Assembly (NCBI GenBank): GCA_025084515.1
Contig: JAJAGP010000755.1
Coordinates: forward strand, 239,887-303,886
Direction of reading: 5' to 3'
Source of the DNA: Ancistrus triradiatus
Taxonomy: Eukaryota; Chordata; Actinopteri; Siluriformes; Loricariidae
DNA: 64,000 nt
The number at the start of each line of letters is the position of its first letter. The stretch's first letter is position 1. Made by a program: the position numbers and the translations under genes. Below are positions 21,871 to 31,500 of the stretch, in pieces. The notes below the pieces were generated by a model. That model was not told the origin of the DNA. It worked only from the letters and a program-made list of their open reading frames with translations, and made no database searches.

Positions 21871-23838
21871 ATGGGAGATGATCCGGGCTGCGTGAACGCG
21901 GTGTCGGAGAACATGCCTGGTTTCATCGGTTCCCACCGAGAACCCGTCGGTAAAGTCGCGGACTCTGGACAAGTTCAGACTCGGAGCTCAGATTTTGGAC
22001 TGGAGACCACGATGGGAGATGCTTTGGACTTTCAGTATGACGAAAACGAAAGTAAGGAGAGTGAACACGGTTACAGAAAACTGTCACCCGTGGACGTCTT
22101 GGCGAGGAATTTTGGACCACCTAACGCTAAACCAACTCGTGTGGTTTGCGTGGAAACTTCTGGAGATCTCCAAAGAGTGGAGAACTTGGACCATGGAAAG
22201 TCACAACACCAACAAAGCTCTTCCATCGGTGTTCCTCAAGGAACTTGCAGACCTTCTGCAGTAGTTGACAGCCGTGTCGAAACCACCAAAGATCTGGAGG
22301 TGGTGGAGTCCATACTGGAGAGCTTCCTGAGTTCTTCTGAAGGACACCGTGGAACATCTGTACCGTCTTCTCTTGTTGAGAATAGTGTTGAAACCTCCAC
22401 AGATCCAGAGTCCATAATGGAGAACGTGGACTGTAGAAGGGCCCAGTGTAGTTCTTCTTCGAGTTTTTCCAAAGGAACATCTAGACCATCTTCTGCTGTT
22501 AGAAAGCCCAAAGATCTCCAAAGAATGGCACGCTTGGATCATGCGAGGACACGGTGTAGCTCTTCCGTCAGTGTTTCAGAAGGAACATCTAGACCGTCTT
22601 CTGTTTTTGTAGACTCTAGTGTCGAGCCCATGTTGGAAAGCCATAAAAAGGCGCCATCGTTCCTCAGTGCTTCTGAAGGACACCTTGGAACGTCTATTCC
22701 GTCTTCATTTGTTGAAACCTCCAAAGACCTTCACAGATGGGACCATAGAAAGACTCCGTACATCTTTTCATTCGGTTTCTCCAAAGGAGCATTCAGACCC
22801 TCTTCGGTTGTGGACAGACGTGTAGAAACCTCCAAAGATCTCCAAAGATTGGACAGCTCGGACCTTATAAGGACACAGTACAGCTCTTGCATCAGTGTTT
22901 CTGACAGAAACAGCGTTTCCAGACCTTCCGTTGTTGACAGAGATCTGGACAGAGTCAGGTCCAGGTTGGAGACTTTGGACCACAAAACGGTCCCGTCTAT
23001 CCTCAGCACTTCTGAGGAACACCTCAGAACATCTAGACCGCCTTCACTTGCTGATCAAAGAGTACAAATCTCCAAAGATCTCCAAAGACTGGACCGTATG
23101 AGGACGCAGTACAGCTCTTGCGTCAGCGTTTCTAAAGGAACCTGTAGCGAGGAAACCACCAAGGATCTGGACAAGGTGGAGTCCATTTTGGAGGACTTGG
23201 AGCGCAGAAGGTCTGCCGAGAAACGAAGGAACCAATCGAGTGTTGGGCGTGAAATGAATGCTGAACTCCCAGATTTCTTATCGTCCGTGAAGTCGGGGGA
23301 TCTTGAGTCTTTCGCTTCTGATGGAGGCCTCGATTCAGCCTCCAGACATGTGGACGAAGTCGGCTCTGTGCTGCAGACCATGGATCTCAAAAGGTCAGCC
23401 GGCCTCCACCGGGGACACGGCTCTACTGACGAGTTTCCAGACGTGGAATCTGAAGATCCTGAACCTTCTGACAGTGAGCTGAGGGAGGAAACGAACTGCA
23501 ATGCTGAAAGTTGCCAATCCAAAGAGCACATCTACTGCACCGTGTACTGCATCGCCAACGACAACTACAGACGACCTTCAGAAAGCATGCTAATGTTAGG
23601 TCACGGGAGTCCGTCTCTGGCGGACGGGCCTGAAGGTTCGGATGAGGAAATGGAACACTACCCCGAGGCGTACACGCTGAGCGATCTTGTAGATCCGATG
23701 ATGTTCAACAGCATTCTGAACGTGGACGAGCTGGCATTGACGTGCCGCGTTTGTCTGGACATCCGACCCATCAGACCGCTGCACTGCTGCAAGAAGGCGG
23801 TGTGTGAGGAGTGTCTGAAAGCCTACATCGGATCTCAG
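21871..23838 (+). CDS. rnf217: rnf217 coding exon 1: repetitive N-terminus and RING1 start
   Basis: Encodes residues 1-656, phase 0 at its end. Residues about 110-430 hold eight imperfect repeats of about 40 aa, each combining a TSRPSSVVD-like motif with a [13 protein letters not shown] motif and Ser-rich linkers. An acidic stretch (about 510-590) precedes RING1. The donor is CAG|GTAACC at 23839. A stronger-looking GTAAGT at 23866 would extend the exon in frame by nine codons. Confidence 0.93.
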
Positions 23839-25418
23839 GTAACCACTTTTTATAAAAGTGATATTGTAAGTGATTACAATATTAGAGCGAATGGATAAGA
23901 TTATTGAGGCTCTAGTTACCCTGTTAGGCCACCTCTAGCCTGGTAACGAGATGAGATATGCTATCTGTATGGTACCCTGAGACACATTTACCCCAAGATG
24001 TTTCAGCTGGGCCTGTAGATCCTCCACACTCCTAGGTTCCTGAAGCTCGCCTCTCAGCTGGGCCCTTAAATGCTTGATTGGTGATAAATCTGACAACTGG
24101 GCAGATCTCCTGGTGGCAACACAGGATGTCCTGCACATATTGCTGAGCTGTTAGTGTCCCTCATATCACTACTAGGGGTGGGAGTGTCACTCCACAGCAA
24201 AGGCAGGATTGAAACAGAACCTGGATTTGTTGCTAAAGACGATCCGGTTCCTCTCCGTAGCAGTCCAGGTTTCTCGTTCGTGACACCACTGCAAAGGAAG
24301 GCAGGACACAAAATGGCACCGTGACAACAAATTTCCTTCTGCTAAGCCCCTGGAAATGGTCCGGGCAGAGACAGGGGTGTGTAGTGAAGGCGCCCCCTGT
24401 GTCTGGATGGTGGATAACAAAACTGTGGGAGCTACTCGTAGCTTGTCAGTGGATCACACGATCCTCTCTACTGGGGTTCTGTTTTGTCCATCCGGAGCCT
24501 GTTCACTGTGTGTGTGTGTGCCCCCATAAAACCCCTGCTCCCAACACCTCCTAACAGCTGGCTCAGAAGGCCCAAACCACCATCCTGCTTCTCTCAGTCC
24601 AATGATGCTCCCCCTCTCAAAGTCTGTACACTGGGGAAAATGTCATGGAGTGTAGAGTCGAACGATCTCTCACCAAGAGGTACACTACCCAAAAGTAGCC
24701 TTTGAGAGCCTTTTTATAGGGCAGCACTATTCGAAGGTTGTGTAGTGATGGGAATAGGTTTAAAGCTGATCTAATATGTAAACACAAGAGGTTTTTAAGG
24801 GTTCTAAAGACGTCCTCAGAGTGTAAATATTAAGGAATAACACATGGTTGTTGCCCGTTTAAGACCCATACTCTCACCCCAGTCCCCGGTTTGGATAAAG
24901 CGTGGTTGTGTCAGTTGATACTTTGCGAGCCTGAGCTTTGATCTTGTAAGACGTCCAGCTTTATTTACCTTTGCTTAGAGTTTATAAAGCATTGTGGCTC
25001 AATTACTTTAGTACGTTACTACATTTACACAGCGGCGCTCATTTAATAATTAAACAAAAGAGCTCCGCGTGGTCAGAACAGTCTCTCTCTGTGGAATAAG
25101 CATATAAAAATCTATTTTATTGGTGTTTGTTTGGCTAACCTTTAGTAAGATTAAAGGACAGGAACTACACAAGGAACTGCAGCAGATAGTGATGATGCAC
25201 CTCTGTTAGCATTAACTGCTAATCGGACCTCCAGGAAACGTTCAGGGCAGCAGTTCAGTCCTGAGACACAAATGGCAAAAATAACCGGAATAGGGTGAAA
25301 CTTTTGCTCATGCTACATTTAAATAATGATAATAATACTAATAATAATCAACAGATTAATAATAGTACTAATAATGATAATAATAACAATAGTAATATTG
25401 ACAATAACAGTCATAGCG

Positions 25419-25463
<45 letters not shown>

Positions 25464-25556
25464 TCGACAACAACAATAATAGTAATAATAATCATGACAA
25501 TAAATATATGATTATAATGACCTAGTAATACTAGTAGCAAAATGGCATTGTTGTTG

Positions 25557-25600
<44 letters not shown>

Positions 25601-25661
25601 TTATTTATTTTTTATTATTATTATTGTAGATAATACAAAAAATCGTTTAAACTAATAATTC

Positions 25662-25696
<35 letters not shown>

Positions 25697-25975
25697 TAGT
25701 AATAATAATGGTTTATTATTATTGTTATTATTATTATTTATTCATTTACATATTTTTCTTCTTTATATGTTGATGATTATGATTATTATTAATATTACTG
25801 TTTTTTTATTATTATTATAATAATACTAGTAGTAGTAATAATAATAATAATAATTCTTTTTATTATAGGTTTTAGTGTTGTTTCAGGGTTTCTTTAAAAA
25901 ATCATAATATGAAAAAAAAGAAATAAAGTAATGGAAATAATAATAATAATAATAATAATATAGTAATAATAATGG

Positions 25976-26008
<33 letters not shown>

Positions 26009-26101
26009 TATTCATTTACATATTTTTCTTTACATGTTGATGATTATTATTATTATTATTAATATTACTGTTTTTTTATTATTATTATAATAATACTAGT
26101 A

Positions 26102-26133
<32 letters not shown>

Positions 26134-26403
26134 TCTTTTTATTATAGGTTTTAGTGTTGTTTCATGGTTTCTTTAAAAAATCATAATATGAAAAAAGAAA
26201 TAAAGTAATGGAAATAATAATAATAATAATAATAACAACAATTACAATAATGACAACAACAAAAAAATAATAATAAAAAATATATATATTTATAATAATA
26301 GTAATAATGATAATTGTAGTAATACTAATATTGACAGTAATCATAATAATGATATAGTAATACTAAGTACAAAATAGCATTATTGTTGTTGTTATTATTA
26401 TTA

Positions 26404-26441
<38 letters not shown>

Positions 26442-26561
26442 TATTTAAGTATATTTAATCTATAAATTATTCTTTATTTATTTTAAGTACCTTTCTTCTT
26501 TATATTGTTATTGTTATTATTATTAATATTATTATTATTAATATTATTATTGTTGTCGTTG

Positions 26562-26596
<35 letters not shown>

Positions 26597-26845
26597 GCTA
26601 AATAAAAATTACATTAAATATAATAACTTTCATGTCTTTTATGTAAATAGCTGCGGGGAATATCAGTTATTAGCCTCATTGATTATAGATACTTAATAAT
26701 CATCATCATCATCCTCAGTTGTGTTATGTTGTGTTGCGTTGTGTTGTGTTGTGGTATGTTAATAGGAGCAGTGTGTCAGTGCTAGGTTAGCATTCCTGTG
26801 CATCAGATCAGGTGTCCTTAACCTTCTGTAACTGGTTCTACTTGT

Positions 26846-26886
<41 letters not shown>

Positions 26887-28458
26887 TAGAGAGAGAATTC
26901 AGGCTACAAGTTTGGCAAATAGTCACATGTCTATCATAATTGTTCCTGTTCAGTAATGACACACGGTGTACCTCAGGGCTCAGTTCTGAGCCCAGTTTAG
27001 TTTTTATTATTATACACATTATGACGCTTCTTCTTGCTAATGAAAATAACATGACATGATTTTGTCCCTGTGCCATTGATAGTTAACAGTTCCCTGGCAT
27101 CGTCCTGCATTAGACTGATAGTTGGGGTCATATGGCGGGCACTAAGGTCCAGCTGCCCTTGGTAGACACCGTATGAGCAGGCTGGGCCAGTGATTGGTTA
27201 GATGCGATACACCACAGATCTTGCAGAGGATTTCCTTCACGGGTAGTTTCTTATATTCGGTTCTGTCTACGTCTTACCTGTTCCGTTGAAGCGATTAATA
27301 AATGTTGTCTTTATCACAGCTGTCTCTTACGGTTCCGTGTCGGTTCTGTAGAGAAATCCCTACGTAGGAAGTAGCAGAGAGGGCGCCCTCTTCGACCCGA
27401 TGAATACTCAAAAAGTGGAGATTTACTTGGGGCAAAATCTCAGGTGCTTGCCAAGTTGCATTCTCTAAATAGTAGGAGCGATACGAGCAAATTGCGAGCG
27501 CTGAAGAGCCCTGATTGGTTGCCTGAGATTTCTTTTAAGGTCTTATACGCAGGAATGTACCAGAGTGCAATGATTACTGGGTTTGATTACTGGGTTTGAT
27601 TAATTTGATTACTACAATGATTATCTATGTGCCAAACGAGCCTCTGCGACTGTGAGATGAACTTTTTAGGAATGATGGCTAAAGCAAATACATATTGTCA
27701 GAAAAGTCGAGCGCAGTATTGGACTGATAGAGCTACGTCTATCTGACGTCGACTGTTCCGGTTTTTTTAGGTCCAGTCGGGTCGGGCCGATATCGCGTGT
27801 CCCATCCCGGAGTGCAGCGGGTATCTGGAGGAGAGCGTGGTGGTGGCTCACCTGGCGTCGGAGGACGTTGCCAAGTATAAGTACTTCCTGGAGCTCAGCA
27901 GACTGGATTCAGGGACGAAGGCCTGCCCACGGTGCAGCCTGTTCACCTCACTGAAGGGCCGAAGCCACCCGGCACCGGCCAAGATCGAGCAAAAGTACAA
28001 GGTGAGACTGGACTGCTTTTGTTTTTTGTTTTTACCCATAATCCAGCTCTGTGCAGGGTCGATGATTGTTGTGGAGTGCCAAATGGGGTAGCAGAGTTAA
28101 ATGAAGCATTAACAGTCAGACACTTCGAGTTTAATATTGTAAAGATTCCGTGTAAAACAGATAGCTCTGGATATGGATTGTGGACCAGAAGGTCCAGGGT
28201 TCAAATCCCACCTCCGCCAAAAGGTCCTTCAGTGAGGCCCTTAACCCACAGCTCCAGCTGTAAAAGTTTATACGTGACTGTTTCCCTCCGCAGATCGAGT
28301 GCAGCAAGTGCCAGCTGGTGTGGTGTTTTAAATGCCACGCCCCCTGGCACGAGGGCCTGAAGTGCCGAGACTACAAGAAGGGAGACAAACTGCTGCGTCA
28401 CTGGGCCAGCGTGATCGAGCACGGGCAGAGGAACGCTCAGAAATGCCCGCGGTGCAGG

Positions 28459-28515
<57 letters not shown>

Positions 28516-31500
28516 CGATACAAATCTTGTGGTAGATGACTCAGCTTATTGTTGCTCCATCTAATAATTCTGTCTAATAATAGTGTGGAAAGAGGATGTT
28601 TGTTATCTTTATGGCCTCCTCCTTCCTTCTATCTCTCTCTCCAATGGAAATGTGCCCGTTTCACGACGTTAAGGCAGCGTACCCTCAGCATTTTCCTACT
28701 ATTGTTCATTTTTCCCAAACAATTCTGAGTCCATCTTCATTGCTTCGGGGTTTCAGTTGCATTTAGCTTAGTGCATTTAGACATAATCGTGATATAGACA
28801 TACAGTGGGGCAAAAAAGTATTTAGTCAGCCAGTGACTGTGAAAGTTCTCCTGCTTAGAAAGATGAGAGAGGTCTGTAATTTCCATCATAGCTACACTTC
28901 AACTATGAGAGACAAAGTGAGAATAAAAATCCAGGAAATCACATTGTAGGATTTTTTAAGAATTTAATTGTAAATCATGGTGGAAAATAAGTATTTGGTC
29001 ACCCACAAACAAGCAAGATTTCTGGATCTCACAGACCTGTAACTTAAGAAGCTCTTCTGTCCTCCACTTGTTACCTGTATTAATGGCACCTGTTTGACCT
29101 CGTTATCTGTATAAAAGACACCTGTCCACAGCCTCAAACAGTCAGACTCCAAACTCAACCATGGCCAAGACCAAAGAGCCGTCGAAGGACACCAGGAAGA
29201 GAATTGGGGAGCAATTGTAAGAAAATGGAAGACATACAAGACCATTGATAATCTCCCTCGATCTGGGTCTCCACGCAAGATCTCATCCCGTGGGGTCAAA
29301 ATGATCATAAGATCAGTGAGCAAAAATCCCAGAACTACACGGAGGGCCTGATGAATGACCTGCAGAGAGCTGGGACCAAAGTAACAAAGGCTACCATCAG
29401 TAACACACTACGCTGAGAAGGACTCCTGTAGTGCCAGGCGTGCCCCCCTGCTTAAGCCAGCTCACATGTCCAGGCCCGTCTGAAGTTTGCCAGAGAGCAT
29501 ATGGATGATCCAGAAGAGGATTGGGAGAATATCATGTGGTCAGATGAAACCAAAATAGAACTTTTTGGTAAAAACTCAACTCGCCGTGTTTGGAGGAAGA
29601 AGAATGCTGAGCTGCATCCCAAGAACACCATACCTACTGTGAAGCATGGGGGTGGAAACATCACGTGTTGCCCCAAAACATCACTGCTCTAGAGGAGATC
29701 TGCATGGAGGAATGGGCCAAAATACCAGCTACAGTGTGTGCCAACCTGGTGAAGACAGGAAACGTTTGACCTCTGTCATTGCCAACAAAGGTTATGTTAC
29801 AAAGTACTGAGCTGAACTTTTCTTATTGACCAAATACTTATTTTCCACCTTTATAATTGAATGTATGGAAGGTTTTTGTTCTGCGTCCTCGTTATTTGAG
29901 CTTTTCTTTTGCCCCAGGTCAGAACTCGGCTCGTTCACTTTGAAATGCTGAAAAACAAATAGTGCATCTGTAAGTTCTTATAGTTGACCCTCATTGTGAA
30001 AAATGTATAATACAACAAAGAAATCATATAGTGAGATAGTCGGTCTGCTTTCTGTTTGTTATAACAGTGAAGTGATCCAGATAGACTCAAAGGTAATAAA
30101 CAGTACAGCACTTTATTAACCTACTAAATAATATCATTAATGAAATAATAGATTAACAATAGTAGATAGTATATGTAGAATAAATAGTAATATAAAACAG
30201 TTTATAAAATAGTGAATACTATATTATACAACTATTATATTACTATTTATACTACTAATCTATTACTATTATTGTTTTGTTATATTATTATTTGTTAGAC
30301 TAGAATCATCTTCTTTCCAGTACAATCTTTGGAGAATTATGAGAAGTTGCCTGGACCAATATGGCGACGATGCTGACGCACGAACATGTCTAGGTATTTT
30401 ATGTCTATGAACGAGCACCCCTCTATGGGCACCTTTTGGACTGTGGTGGTACTGGCGAGGTGTACCTTTGAAAGTGTTGTTTATTGTTAGTAGATTGTAA
30501 GTAGAGCGGGGTTTGGGGCAGGACGAAGCTCGCTAATAGAGGTCTGGGTCTGGATCGTCCATCGCCAGGCCCGGACGGGAAGCTCGGCCTCCGCCTGATC
30601 TGCCCACTTCTCAGACACGTCGTTAGCTTAAGTGCACTGCGCATTAGGAGCGTCTCCGAGCCGGCGGCGCATTTCCCGCTAAAGCAGACCAGTTCAGATT
30701 TACTGGAAGGAGGATCGCACTATGAGCGGGATTCAGGGCCCGGCTCGTCCCCGGAATTTCTGTCGACTCACGTTCGTGATTTTTGTTGTCTTGAAGTCCA
30801 GGATCCTTCAAGCCGCGCGTGAGATGGATTTCAAGTTCCCTCAAGACGTGGTGGAGATCCAGAGCTTTGAATTGGACTCCGTTCCTTTTTGTAAAATCTC
30901 TCCAGATGCGCCTGGGTCCTCTTTAGCGCACCCACAGGTTCCTACGGGCCTGTGAAAAACTCCGATTTATTTCTATAGCACTTTTTACCGTGGAGCATCG
31001 TCTCCAAGCAGCTTTACAATGTTAGATTATCTTCTGATATCTAAGGCCAGTTCCAAATCGACTAAACTTAGGACGACTCAAAAAAACCCTAAACGTTATG
31101 AGGAAGATCAGGGGACTGCGATGGGCTTGGGCTGGATGTTGCGTCACTAAACCATTTTTAGATTTAAAACACCCCGAGATTTCTTGTTGCCCTGTGACTT
31201 AACCAGGGGCCGGATTCACAACAGCGCCTTAGGAAAGAAAATCTTCATAACTGAGTTTTTTCATAAGTGAATTCTTAAGAAAAAAGTTGTGATAAATTGT
31301 TGTTCTTTGAGAACGATTCGAAGAACGAGACGCATTCCTGAAAGTGTTCTGTGTTCTAGAATCGCACTTGTCTTAGGCTGTAAGAGTGGACTAGGTAAGG
31401 AAATTGAAACTTTAAGCAGCCCTGATCCGTGCCAAATCATTGTCCCGAGGTTACCATTACCGGATTTCTAACGTAATGCACCATCAGCACCCGTGAGTAA

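Noticed and set aside
25295..25525. Poly-asparagine open frame
   Set aside because: (AAT)n microsatellite read in frame; no start context or domain.
28180..28260. Possible tRNA gene
   Set aside because: Only a B-box-like block is visible; no A box or cloverleaf.
30722..30955. 77-codon frame in rnf217 intron 3
   Set aside because: No recognisable domain and no splice context. The nearby YY1-like motif alone does not support an internal gene.
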